A DNA stretch of 64,000 bases from Nematopogon swammerdamellus (Eukaryota; Arthropoda; Insecta; Lepidoptera; Adelidae). Both the position numbers and the translations under genes were made by a program. Numbering within the stretch: the stretch's first letter is position 1; each line of letters starts with the position of its first letter. Shown piece by piece: positions 10,630 to 21,712 of this stretch. Under the pieces are notes generated by a model, which ran no database searches, was not told where the DNA came from, and was given only the letters and a program-made list of their open reading frames with translations. The stretch spans positions 1,340,754 through 1,404,753 of the forward strand of contig OX336343.1 in NCBI GenBank assembly GCA_946902875.1. The letters run 5' to 3'.

Positions 10630-10790
10630 TACGGCAGATTTGCATGTGCGTGCATCCTCTGTTCCGCTCCGGCGCGGCGGAGGCGGAGGCACTGCCGCCC
10701 CGGTGCCATGCCGGTGACGCGCTGTCTGCCTCGGCTTTCAGCGACTCCACCTCCATGCGAATCGTCCGGTTATCTTTTTGTTTGCAGGAG
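10630..10790. other. GC-rich, exon-like island of unknown coding status
   Basis: This 160-bp GC-rich block resembles the window's real exons in base composition. It is followed by a good-looking acceptor-type tract (ttatctttttgtttgcag) just before the Helitron end at 10797. Both strands are open in several frames: minus reads MEVESLKAEADSAS-like, plus reads an Arg/Pro-rich peptide. No family is recognised, and no convincing acceptor-donor pair frames it. It could be a broken exon, part of the myosin linker, or captured sequence. Confidence 0.25.
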
Positions 10791-10796
10791 TATCAT

Positions 10797-11040
10797 ATAC
10801 ATATACAAGCTGTGCCCGCGGCTCCGCCCGCTCTCATATTTCAATTCACTGCTAACCTCATAAGCCATTTAGCGTGATAGTAAGTAGCCTATAGTTGATG
10901 GGAAGAATCAAGCTATCCGTAGAATTTTGTTTAATTAAAATCGGTTCAGTGGTTCTCGAGTTATAAGCGGACAGACAGACATACACTCAGACACTCAGAC
11001 AGACAGAAAGCAGACGTTGGATTTTATTATAGGTAAGGAA
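10797..11040 (-). mobile_element. Helitron-like element (copy 2 at 62808-63040)
   Basis: On minus it runs from 'cctataataaaatccaacgt' through CTGT/GAGTG repeats, 'ataactcgagaaccactgaa' and 'tcaactataggctacttact' to a GC-rich terminal 'gagcgggcggagccgcgggc' then 'acagctt'. It is nearly identical to 62808-63040, so it moved recently. Confidence 0.7.
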
Positions 11041-11044
11041 GGAA

Positions 11045-11440
11045 GGATTAAACTAGCTTCTACCCGCGGCTTCGCTCGCGGTAGACAACTGCAACTGCAA
11101 CTGCTTTCAACAATTTGAACAATCGTTTGAAATCGCAAATTAAAAAACAAGGACACTTAAGTCCACGTTCCTTATATCCGGTCCGCCTCCTGAAAGACTT
11201 CCTGGCTCCTACGGCTCCTTTAGCTCCTTTCGATCAGACTTCGGCTCGAAGGAAAATGTGGTATGAGTGATTTAAAAAAAAAGGTGGTTTAAAAAAAAAT
11301 AACCAGGGTTAATATAATGTTGAGGCGGTGCATGTCGTTTTTGTTACGTTTCGTTTCGAGCCGAGTGTTTCGTTTCGAGCCGAGTCAACCCGAGCCGTGT
11401 TTCCGAAAGGAGCCGCAGGAGCCCCCAAGGCTTTCAGGTG
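11045..11440. repeat. Helitron 3'-end fragment and R7 repeat
   Basis: 11045-11085 is an antisense Helitron terminus ('aactagcttctacccgcggc'). 11305-11440 ('ttgaggcggtgcatgtcgtt ... ctttcaggtgtc') is repeated in inverse at 52895-52995 and partly at 53120-53185. The intervening 11090-11300 is unremarkable. Confidence 0.5.
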
Positions 11441-11577
11441 TCAAACCCGCTTATATCTTTTACCGTGGACTGCACATCGAAAACGTGGACTGTCCACGGT
11501 AAACGTGGACATCTGGCAACCCTGGGTGGACGCACCCTCCCCGCCGCCGGCCGTATGTGTGTTTGTTTTAAGTACTA

Positions 11578-13956
11578 TCCGAGGACGTGCACCTGAATAC
11601 ACAAGGCACATACGAGGACATTTTCAAACCGAGGACTTTTTCATGGGTCCTCGGATTGAATGGTCACCATTGTCGTATTCTCCGTGCGATTCTGAACCTT
11701 TCGGTCTAAGAAATACGGAAATCGGAAACGGTCCTCGATTTGGTCGCCATAATTTTAGTCAGTGTGAAAATGTGTGACCACCAGGGCGGCGCCACCGTCG
11801 TATTTTACACACTTCGATTTACACTCAAGTCCACTTTCTTAACCAATCCGAGGACCCATGTGTGAAGTTCACACATGGGTCCTCGGTTTGGACACGTTTT
11901 GCTGAGTGTGTATTGTTTTTTTTTTCTAAACAAATTTTCAAAAATTCAAAAGCGGCGGGTGGCCGAGTGGTTTGGGCATCGGCTTCTCATGCGGCAGCGG
12001 TCGGCGGCGGAGGTCGGTGGTTCGAATCCGGTCGGCGTGTACCAATGAGTTTCTGACGAAAAAATTTACGTGCGTACCTACACCTGCTGCTTCACCGTTC
12101 GGAACAAGTGTAAAACTGTAGGTCCCTTCCCTTTGCCCCTTACTAGGTGGTAGGCTCAAATTGTAGCCGACTGGGTTGGTACCACCGTACTGGATGTAAG
12201 ATGGCCGCATAGCAGCCTCGGCTGTGTTCTCCTCTAGTCCAGTAAAGCCAGCAATCTAGGGAAGTCTCCGGTATGGCACCTACCTTCTCGGTGGTGATAT
12301 TGGCTGGTCGGAGCATGCGCTTTGGCCCCTCCGACTCAGCCACCCATACCGGATTACATAAAAAAAAACAACATTAGATAATTTACCAAGTTTGGCCCAA
12401 CCCATCAATATGAAACCACTATTAATATTTTTGTTATGCCTTATAAATAATAATGAATTTTAGAACGAAAACAATGGGGATTAAAACTTATTGAAAAATA
12501 TTAATCATTCTAATAATCAGATAGCTAATATTATTATCATTAGCAATATTTGAGAGCTGGACATGATTGTGCGAATATTACACCTGCTGTGGTGATATTA
12601 GCCCAACACACAACTATGCCGAAGGAACCCTAGTTGCCATTTCAGAACCTTCCTTTATCTGAGCACGGCTGTATTGAACTAGAAGATGGAAAACACATCG
12701 ATGGAAAAACACGTACATTTGCAGCTTCAAACATATTTTATTGAATGCAGTGGTACTGTAATAACAACCGAGATGTCGGGCGAAGCGACTGACGACCGAC
12801 TGACTGTGATGGGAGCACGATTTGTTCTATTCCCCTACCGGCGCGGCGGCGCGGCAGCGGCATTCTTCCCTTCCCCTTCACCTTCCCCTTCCCCCGGTCC
12901 TCGTTTTGTACAGAATAAATCAGAATAAAATGTCCCCTGTTTGATAGTAGAAAATTCAACACAAGGTCCTCGCATAATACAACGTTTCAGGAATTGGTGT
13001 GCTATTAGGTATTAGCCAAAGTGTCAGAAAAGTGATCATAAGTAATAGGTTTAACTCAGTAGGTAGATATGTATTTCACAAGTTTAGAAAGTATGCGATT
13101 GGGGCAAGGTGGCTTCTACTTTAAATTTCGTATCGTAGTGAAGTGATATATAATGGAATTAATTATTGCAATCATTTGTATGAATACCTAAGTTGTTTAG
13201 ATTTAGTTCTTAGCCTTTATTAATTGCCCTTCACACCTGCAAAATAATGTACCCACATCTTGTGTTACGCTTTCTTTTTACTTTCTTTTATATTTTTAGT
13301 TTATATGCATTATAAATATTAAAATATTTAGTTAAAATACTTTTATACCTACATATATATGTGAAAATGCATATTATGTAAAATGCACTACTATAAGTAC
13401 TATACAAAAATTATGTGAGCCTAGTTATGTAAAACCTAGTTTATGAATAAACATTTTCATTTTCATTTTCATTTCATTTTCATTAGGTCCTCGAAATGGC
13501 ATGGCTGGACAGGTCGCGAAGGTCCTCGTTTAGCCTAACACAAAGTCCTCGAATGGACGTCGCCAGACAGGTTTGCGAGTGTATATTGTGTCCTCGCTTT
13601 GTTTGTCACAATTCAAGTTAGAAAGAGTAGGAGATATCGAAACACTAAGCGCTTGAGCGTTTCCAGGAATAAATTTGGCGCACATCTGTCTTGTCGAGGT
13701 CATCGTACGACTTCGTATAGTCCAGATACGGAGAGGTCCTCGGTCTGAATGAGTAAAACGGGGGTCCTCGCATGGTACTTAAAACAAACAAGGGTGTGTG
13801 TGTGTGTGTACGTACATATACACCTCGCGTCGCGAATGTATATGTATGTATGTAGGCACAATGTTCACGTGTTGGTGCAGTGGCGGTGCTGTGTCGGCGT
13901 AGGTAGCGGTGATGACAATAATCGTGTCTGGCGAGGCGTGCTTCCGCTCCGAGGAC
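11578..13956. other. Cluster of 16 GTCCTCG/CGAGGAC motifs
   Basis: Exact 7-mers (start positions): 11580, 11613, 11630, 11647, 11731, 11849, 11879, 12897, 12966, 13487, 13522, 13545, 13590, 13736, 13764, 13950, on both strands. The pair at 11849/11879 lies in a long palindrome around 'cccatgtgtgaagttcacac'. There is no common longer unit, although several continue with AATGG or ATGG. The block is otherwise non-coding and interrupted by the S2 SINE at 11952-12370. 12370-13480 has no other recognisable content beyond C/T-rich 'ccttccccttc' runs. Confidence 0.6.
11952..12370 (+). mobile_element. SINE S2, full length with tRNA-like head
   Basis: The head 'gggtggccgagtggtttggg' contains an A-box, and 'ggtggttcgaatccggtcgg' a B-box, as in Ser/Leu-type tRNAs. 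It is followed by the shared body 'aaactgtaggtcccttccct', 'ggtaccaccgtactggatg' and the tail 'cataccggattacataaaaa'. It has the complete pol-III-type SINE organisation and resembles the HaSE-type SINEs of Helicoverpa (from memory). Confidence 0.85.
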
Positions 13957-14269
13957 GACCCCGAGTCACAGCACAGCACAACAACGCACTGCCTACATGT
14001 ACACCTGCGAAGCCATATTACATGTTTTGTCATCAACGAATAAAGAAAATTATCGGGAAGTGGCATACAACGCACCGAATTGAGGCGCGCTATTTGTGAG
14101 CATTCAGCACACTCTCCAATCGTTGTCTCCCTTATACGTATCAAATTTCCAATTAACCGTCTTACTCTGTCGACGTTCACAGAGCGGACACGTAATGTCG
14201 TTAGTTGTCATGCTGCTAATATACTTACACCAAGTTATACGTTAATATCCTAAACTACATATATCACAC

Positions 14270-14578
14270 ACGCTGAATCCCGAAAAACGGGGTAAGCAGA
14301 GTAATCAGTGTTGTGCTGCAAGAACTCTGGTAAATTACAGCACAACACCGACCACCACGTTTCGCACAGTATTCGAACAAGATTCAATCGATCAAGCAGC
14401 AAGTAAGGCACGAAAACCCACCTGCTGCATGACTCGGTGGAAGAACCGTCCCAAGGTGAGAGGTGGCGAGCCTGTCGCCTTTTAGCACGGCATCTTGTTC
14501 TTATCCCTTAGTCGCCTTTTACGACATGCATGGGTAGAGATGCAGTGGGGCTATTCTTTTTAAGTACCGGCCCCACAC
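14270..14578 (+). repeat. Interspersed repeat R5, long copy
   Basis: It includes an inverted-repeat start (gtgttgtgctg ... cagcacaacacc), 'cacgtttcgcacagtattcg', 'gtgagaggtggcgagcctgt' and the end 'accggccccacac'. The inverse copy at 41103-41400 covers the same extent, which defines the unit as about 300 bp. 13960-14270 before it has no recognisable feature. Confidence 0.65.
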
Positions 14579-14679
14579 TAGAACCTAAACTAGAACAAAC
14601 TAAACTAGACTAAACTAACTAAACTAGAAACAATATAACTGTAAGTACTTTTTTTGCAATAATTTTTTTTTATATTGTG

Positions 14680-15160
14680 CTGTGTATCTATTGAACCGTA
14701 ATAGAATAGGTAGCCCGTTTAATTTTTCACAGAATAATATATATAATATAGCCGATATAACAACAAATAATAAAAATAAGAAAAATTTAAAAAATTATTT
14801 ATTTATTTATTTATTTATTTAAGGTTCACCAACAGGTCGGACACATTTACATTCAAGTACGAGTATGTATAAGTACAACATATTTAAAGCTATAGTGTGG
14901 ACCCAATGACGGGCAAACACCTCCTTCAATATTTGCTGGCATCACATTGCTTATAAATATATAATTTCTTCTACCCACCTAGAACAAAAACTAAAAATTC
15001 ACGAAAAAATTCAAATTCATCGATATTTAAGAGGACCATACAAGAAACTAAATAGTGTATGCGCGCCATCTACCGAAAACAGTATGAAGCAGCGCTGACC
15101 ATGACATGGCGATACGGAACTCTCGGTGTGCGAGTTCGAGTCGCACTTGGCCGGCTTAAA
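14680..15160 (+). repeat. R1 copy interrupted at 14790-14995
   Basis: The R1 body 'ttgaaccgtaatagaatagg ... aacaaataataaaaataaga' is split by an insert beginning with (ATTT)n and 'aaggttcaccaacaggtcgg', then resumes 'ccatacaagaaactaaatag' to 'gcacttggccggctt'. The insert looks like another LINE tail ((TTTA)n end). Confidence 0.6.
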
Positions 15161-16770
15161 AAAATCCTTTACGACTAATGCAAAGTTAATCTAATGTAAT
15201 TTTAATGTAAAATTTTATAATCAGTTCTTCTTTCGATATTATAAGCGCTTTGTAAAAGCCGTTTATTACCGAGTTGAACTTTATTGCGAAAACAGGAAAT
15301 TTCGTAACAGAGCATAAACGATGCGCCTCTACGTAATGAATGAATAACTAATGAATTTATACAGAAGCAACAGAGAGCATGTAACGACCAAGTGCGCGAG
15401 AAGATGTATTTACGAGAGCATTAAAAACAAGAAATACGCAATAACCAAATAAATCAACCATCGCATCGAACCACTTTCGCTTGTGTGACCTTATGAATAA
15501 ACACACACCACCTTTATGTAACCAAAAGTAACCACAAATTGCTTCCCACAAGAAGCGTTTAGAACACGCTGTGACCTGGAAAGTAATGGCGCTGTCGTGT
15601 TCATATTGGAAATAAAAACCTAAGTACTATTTGTTATTTAGTGCGTTGTGACGGAGAGTATAAATAAGAAATAATCAAATCAAATCAAAAGTTTATTGCA
15701 CTTGAAAAAATGATTGCAAATGCGACCGCTTAACACCGTAGGCGTTCTCCTCCATCCAACCTTTTGGTTATCGTGTTAGACTATGGAGTGGCAGAGAACA
15801 AATAAAGAGATGATGTAGATTGTAGATATATAATTTGTACAGATAATAAAACATAAGTGATTTCTTCCAGTCAACCTTTAAGAAGAATGAAGCCAAGTAT
15901 GGTACAGACATTAGGACAGGAAAGTAATAACGTAATAACACACAAATAATAATAAATATACAAAGTATGTATGCACACACAGACAATAAATAAAACGGGG
16001 ACATTGATAGATAAATCCTCGGTAAAACATGCTAAAACTGAAACTTAACTTTAGCAAGATAATAAATTGCTTGAACCTTTTGTAGTAGAATGAGATATTG
16101 AGCGACACATCACAGGGTGATTCGAGTTTCAGATGACTGCAAGTGGAGGCTCCCAAAGACAACTAGAATGTTCATTACGCTAACCTAACCGAATAACACG
16201 AAGAAATTCGTTGATAGAGCACCAAAAGAAAGTTTTCATTCCGCCATGTATTGTCATAAATTGCCATGTAATGATGGATTCCGGAAGAGAATCCTGCAAA
16301 ACATATATGGATCTTGAAAAAATATCTACAACCAGGGCTTTGATTAACTATAAATCACATCTCCTAAAATAGATCATTCTAAATGATAATCCAAAATTAA
16401 TTCGACGATTCTTCACAATGAACTCGCTCGCTAAGTGGTCCACTTTCGCTGTCGGCGATTCATCAAGTGCCTATGTAAATATTCTTTGTACGAGCGAGTA
16501 CATGGACTTAGGTACCATATAGTGTGCGATGCTGTGGCCGTTATCTTAAGCCGCATCTCACGCGTCAGCAGAAAGCGTAAAGTGCACTCATCACCACACT
16601 CTATTTGTCTATGCCCGGTTGAAATTGGTCGGGTTTTGTTCACTCTTAACATAACTAATAATAATAGTCAAAAAATAGATATAGTGTGGCTTTAAAAATA
16701 GACTTGTGGATGGAAAAGATCTTGATGAAACTCGTGGAAACAAACAAACCTCAAGAATCAAGAAGTGAAT
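15160..16770. other. AT-rich region without supported genes
   Basis: 15680-15900 repeats LINE-tail-like sequence ('aagtttattgcacttgaaaa', 'gatttcttccagtcaacctt'). The remaining small open frames are short and show no family resemblance. Confidence 0.5.
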
Positions 16771-16775
16771 TGATA

Positions 16776-17048
16776 GCTTGAACCAGATTATGCTTGAGAG
16801 TTGATCCAGATTATGCTGGAGAATTGGACCAGATTATGATTGGGAGTTGGACCAGATTTTGTTAGAGATTTGGACCAGATTTTGCTGGAGAGTTGGACCA
16901 TAGAGTGGGACCAGATTATGCTGGAGAGTTGAACCAGATTTTGCTAGAGAGTTGGATCAGATTATGCTGGGGAGAATTGGACCAGATTGTGCTGGAGATT
17001 TGGACCAGATTATGCTAAGGTAAACGATTAGACGAGATTATGCTGGAC
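16776..17048 (+). repeat. 23-bp minisatellite, about 12 degenerate units
   Basis: The unit is approximately 'agagttggaccagattatgc' plus 'tgg', with indels and substitutions between copies. It is not in frame and contains no ORF. Confidence 0.85.
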
Positions 17049-17340
17049 GAACATGGTCATGCATATTGGCTATCACAGAGCAGCGATCGGCGGCCGTCGT
17101 CCCTCAGTCCGCGTATAGACAGCAGGTACATTCAGTGAGAGCGGTAGGTACACCCAAGAATGTAGCTGGTTGAACAATTCGTCACGATGATATTCCAAGC
17201 AGCAGCTGTCACTGTCGATCGCTGTGGCGTTGCTAAACTGGTAAATAGTTGTTGGAAAGGCTGTTGACTGCGCTGTATCAGCGATTGAATGAACCGCCTC
17301 AACGCTTGTCGGTTGAATCATACGGCAAAGTTAATTATTT

Positions 17341-18010
17341 AGTGTTCCGTATACAGGATGTTCAGGATAGGGCTTCGTAACTTCAGGGTTCGAAAGGGTT
17401 CCATATTTGAAGACTAAAAGCTCTGAGGTCATTTTATATCACTTTTTGGTGAAAATAGTTTCATCGAGATTTGGTGGACGGTTAACGTCCGCCTTTATTA
17501 AATAAAAATAAAATAACTAACTTGCATGCTTAACTAGTAGAATTGAACTGCATGTAGGTAAATTCGATACGCTTAAATTTTAATGACATCAAAAGAAAAA
17601 GGGGACTGGAATAGAGTAGGTCATTACACTCCATAGACCTAGACAGCACTATTGCCAAATCATCCCAATACTCACTGTCCATCGAGTTTTTATTGCAATT
17701 TTAAATTTTTGTATGAAAAAAATTAATACGGAATTTCGATTTGAGTGTTAGGGATTATTTTTTTCTAATAATGAGTACTTTCTATTCCTGAAGTTTCTCA
17801 AGCCAATCCTGAAACACCTGTATACGTACAGGACCCTATTACTAATTCCACGCCGCGCCGTCTGTTAGTCCGTCTGTCTGTCCGTCTGTGCGTCTGTCTG
17901 TCTGTCCTTCCTATCTTTATAGAGCTGTATCTTTTGAACCGTAATATGTAGCCGGTTGAAATTTTGAAAAAGGATATGGCGGATATAAGTACTAACAAAT
18001 TACTAAAGCT
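17341..18010 (+). repeat. R1 copy carrying MITE M1
   Basis: The R1 start 'agtgttccgtata' is separated from its continuation 'tatacgtacaggaccctatt' by M1 at 17354-17820. R1 continues through the CTGT run to about 18010. 17050-17340 upstream holds nothing recognised. Confidence 0.7.
17354..17820. mobile_element. MITE M1, complete, nested in R1
   Basis: The left end is 'caggatgttcaggatagggc' plus 'ttcgtaacttcagg'. The right end 'cctgaagtttctcaagccaa' plus 'tcctgaaacacctg' is its imperfect inverse (about 35 bp). It is flanked on both sides by TATA, consistent with a TA-targeting (Tc1/mariner-like) insertion. The inner 'gagatttggtggacggttaa' block is shared with the other copies. Confidence 0.75.
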
Positions 18011-19172
18011 CATTATTTACTGCTCGACTGTATTCATATTTATTTGTATATTATTTTTTATATATTTAGTAATTTATATGTATTCACACAATATTTTATT
18101 GAACTAGAATGCACGCACATATTATGTATGCGCCTCCACCAAATTGCACTGAGAGTCAGGAGACTCTCAGATACTTAGTACACTAAATACTATTTTATTC
18201 CTTTGGCATCTGCCTGACGACTTGTTGCACAAAACTACAAATCAAACTCGTAAAGGCAGAGCAAACTTTATTTTAGAGATCACTAAGAATTTCAAACACT
18301 CGTCTCACGGCCGAGACTCGCGAACCAAGACCGCCATGTAAAATTCAACAGGTACCTAGATGTTTTAGAAGGATTTGAAAATATAAATTATTTTTCTTGC
18401 TTCGATTTTACTGATGGCCAGTGGTACACAGTATACATTATTCTTATTATACATTTATTTTATCTTCAACTCTCACACTCGACTATTTTGCTTACTACCG
18501 ACTTAATACTTACATTTCTATATATTTAGGTTGACTGGAAGAAACCTCTGTAAGGGATAAGCCCGCCTTTGAACCGCATGTAAATGTTGCAATGTGCTTA
18601 ATTAAACCTACTGTTAAATGTTTCTTCTATCTTAACAAATGTGCTTTGCTTTCTACGCGCAGGCGAGGTTTATGATTCGTGAAGCTCTCGCGCACGCTAA
18701 CGAACAAGGCATTGCCGAGTATATTTTACCTGCTAACTCCTACATGCGTCTGCGCACTTGCCTTTCGTTTAGGATGATGATGGATGACTAATGGAAATAT
18801 CGAGTAGCATGCAGTGGCTATTGTTTATTGTTTATTGTTTATTTAGCATCTATTGGCAGTACACTGCGCTCAGATTTGTCATATTTACATTGTAACATTC
18901 CGCCAGTTCGATTATCACAGCGAAGTAGAACTGACAAGAAACTTCACTGGAAATTTCTTCAATGCCCACTAGTCTGTACAAAGATGTTTGCCACTGCCTA
19001 GACACGGGGTGGCATACAGGAGATTCTAGAAAAGGAAATCACGTACGAAAGAGGCTTAGGTAGTTGAATTGGTGCATAGGTGGAGCTGAAGACCGCGGAG
19101 GCGGGATTACATTTTAGTTTGCCTAGGCAGCCGACCACGGGAATGTCTTATGGCTCGAAATGTTCTATCTAT
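18011..19172. other. Gene-free stretch with LINE-tail fragments
   Basis: 18535-18600 ('ttgactggaagaaacctctg') and 18815-19000 ((TTTATTG)n then 'cagtacactgcgctcagatt' and 'actgacaagaaacttcactg') match LINE 3' tails elsewhere (9190-9290; 24770-24910). No coding sequence is supported. Confidence 0.5.
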
Positions 19173-19390
19173 ACGCCTCGATAGCTCAGTGGTGCAGACA
19201 GTCGACTGTCGCTATTGGTTGTTAAGCAACGCTGGGTGCGGTCAGTACTTGGATGGGTGACCGCTCGACCGTTGGAGGCTGACCGTGGTTCGGATTCCAC
19301 GTAAAACTGTAGGTCCCTTCCCTTCTTACCTTACTAGGTGGTAGGGTTCAACCCGCCCGGGTTGGTACCACCGCACTGAATGAAACGTCG

Positions 19391-20712
19391 CACGGTGGGG
19401 TATTTGAGCGATTTGGGCGGCCAAAATTATTTTTGTAGTTTAGTCGGTTGTAAGTGTACTATCCAACTAATTTATAGCAATTTTAGTGATAGGTACTATT
19501 TTTACATTGAATAAAATGATTTTTTTCTTATTTTCACTACATTTAATTATGTACATGAAATAAGAATAACCAAATTTACAACGTAGATCAGTCAGAAGAT
19601 GAGAATTCCTCGTCAGATGACAATTCAGATTCACCTATATTTTCCCCATCATCAGACTCTTCGGTGTCTTGTGCTTCATGGGGTTCCGTAGGAAGCAGCA
19701 TATCTTTTGTTTCTTTTTTCCATTCGAGTCATTATTTTAGCATTTGCTGGCCCTGAAAAAAAACGGTCAAGAGCGAGGTAAGCTCTCACAATTAGGGTTC
19801 CGTACTAAAACAACAAATAAACTTTCTTTATTTATGTACATAATAGTTTTTCTTTTTTTCAGCAACTATAACATATTCGAAAAAATCTGCCTGTTTTTTT
19901 CCTGTTTTCCTGTAGTCTATGGCCTAATGTCTACAAACCCTATTAAAATAAAATAAAATTGCTTTAGAAACCTAGGAGAACAGGGGGGGAACGGTAATTT
20001 TTTACGGTACGGACGGATGGACGGACGGACGGACGGACGGACGGACGAATGGACGGACGGACACCGGAGTGATCTTATAAGGGCTCCGTTTTACCTTTTA
20101 AGGTACGGAACCCTAAAAATACAAGGAAAACTTACACTTCGTAATTAAATGCAATTACGACCTATGACGTTCTATGACCATTTTTTCCCAAGACCAAGTG
20201 ATTCCGGGGCTACTTTTTACAAAATTATATAGTAGAAAGATCAAGGTAGTTGATACATAAAAAAGAATTGCCGGGAAATGCCGGGAAGTGCAACTAATCA
20301 TCTCCGATATCTATAAAAATGGGACAAAAACAATAATTATTTTAGAATTATTTAAATTTTTTCTACAGTGGTCATAGTAGTACTTATTTCAATGAAACTA
20401 TATAAAAACTATACACGCTTACCCGCTTTGTTAAAATCCATAAAGCTTCACTGTTATCAAGAACCCACGGTTCTAATATTAAATTAAGAAAATGTTGTTT
20501 CGCACGGAACTCAAAGAAATACACGTACGTTCGAACCGACAATCAAGTTTCGACCCACCTGTGCGGGCCTGTAGTTACGCGGGCAACGTAACGAATGTTA
20601 CTGGATAGTTCCCTCATGAGTCATCTTTGGTGCCCTGCCCGTATTTTCAACTTGCGTTCATTTTTACAAAATGTACTTATGGCCGCCCAGATCATTCCAA
20701 TACCCGTTAGTG
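19391..20712. mobile_element. Transib-like non-autonomous DNA transposon (CAC termini, 5-bp TSD)
   Basis: The left end is CACGGTGGGGTATT and the right end, inverted, CACTAACGGGTATT. Both continue into GATTTGGGCGGCCA / GATCTGGGCGGCCA, so the TIRs are about 33 bp and imperfect. CGTCG is duplicated at 19386-19390 and 20713-20717. CAC termini and a GC-rich 5-bp TSD are hallmarks of Transib, the transposon superfamily related to RAG1. The minus strand at about 19590-19680 retains a Ser/Asp/Glu-rich acidic peptide end with a stop, perhaps a transposase C-terminus. The rest is non-coding. Confidence 0.65.
19794..20116. mobile_element. Palindromic-ended element nested in the Transib-like element
   Basis: Perfect 13-bp inverted ends TTAGGGTTCCGTA / TACGGAACCCTAA enclose an AT-rich body and a (GGAC)n run at 20010-20060. 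The ends resemble the R1 start, suggesting kinship with R1 or the source of its 5' end. Confidence 0.6.
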
Positions 20713-20959
20713 CGTCGGTTGAAACGGCTATGTAATAGTTTGTGTTTTCCGTCCACTTCAGTGTAGCTGGCACGACCGAAGGGAAGCACTGACATGGCAC
20801 CTAGTTCACCCGGTGGTATCGGCTGACATCAAGGATGTTGTAGGTGATGTAGCCAATCGTGTCAGTGTCCGTAAAAAAATAATGTCGTGCATGAAAATTA
20901 AGTGTTTGCGATGTTCCTGCCTCACACAACAACCTCGTCTTTCTTAACATTGCTTGTTT

Positions 20960-21390
20960 TTAAGTTTCCGTACGGATGTCGCCGTCTGCCTGTCTGTCTG
21001 TCTGTCCGTCCGTCCGTCCGTCTGTCCGTCCGTGCGAGGGCTGTATCTTTTGAACCTTAATAGGTAGCCGGTTGAAATTTTCACAGAATGTGTGTTACTA
21101 TGGCGATTGCACTAACTAAATAATAAAATAAAGAAAAAGTAAAAAATGAAGGGGGTCCCCAACAAGATACGTGTTTTTGTTTTCAAATTTTTATTTTTAT
21201 TTTTGCTCTATCGTAAAAACGATTACTTATACATAAAAGAATATTTTGCAAACTCTAAAGTAATAAAAAATAATAAACACCGACCAATTACGTTGTGCTA
21301 CGGAAACCTCGGTGCGCGGGTCCAACTCGCACTTGGCCGATTTTTAGGGTTCCGTATCCGTTTGCGGGACCCTATTACTAAGCCTACGCC

Positions 21391-21456
<66 letters not shown>

Positions 21457-21712
21457 CTGTCCGAGGGCTGTATCTCTTGAACCGTAATAGGTAGCCCGTT
21501 GAAATTTTCACAGAATATGTGTTATTTATTATGGCCGATTATAGCAACAAATAATAAAAACAAGAAAAAGTAAAAAATTCACGGGGAACAAGAAACTAAA
21601 AAGTGTATGCGCGCCATCTACCGTAAACAGTGTGAAGCAGTGCTGACCATCACATGGCGAAACGGAACCTTCGGTGCGCGAGTTCGACTCGCACTTGGCC
21701 GATTTTTATTAA
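20960..21712 (+). repeat. Two R1 copies in direct tandem
   Basis: Copy A, 20960-21345, ends 'cgcacttggccgattttt'. Copy B begins at once with 'agggttccgtatccgtttgc' and ends at 21712. Each has its own CTGT/CCGT run and 'gccggttgaaattttcac' or 'gcccgttgaaattttcac' box. The arrangement implies insertion into, or recombination at, an R1 end. Confidence 0.7.

Larger units (their letters stand above)
19173..20876 (+). mobile_element. SINE S1, full length but split by a Transib-like element
   Basis: 19173-19390 holds the tRNA-like start 'cctcgatagctcagtggtgc', the 5S-rRNA-like 'gcggtcagtacttggatggg', and the body up to 'gaatgaaacgtcg'. 20713-20876 resumes 'cgtcggttgaaacggctatg' to 'tcagtgtccgtaaaaaaata'. 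Together they form one SINE with 1.3 kb inserted at CGTCG. Confidence 0.85.

Noticed and set aside
12000..12056. Protein-coding reading of 'SASHAAAVGGGGRWFESGR'
   Set aside because: This is the translated tRNA-like head of SINE S2 (B-box gives the RWFES peptide).
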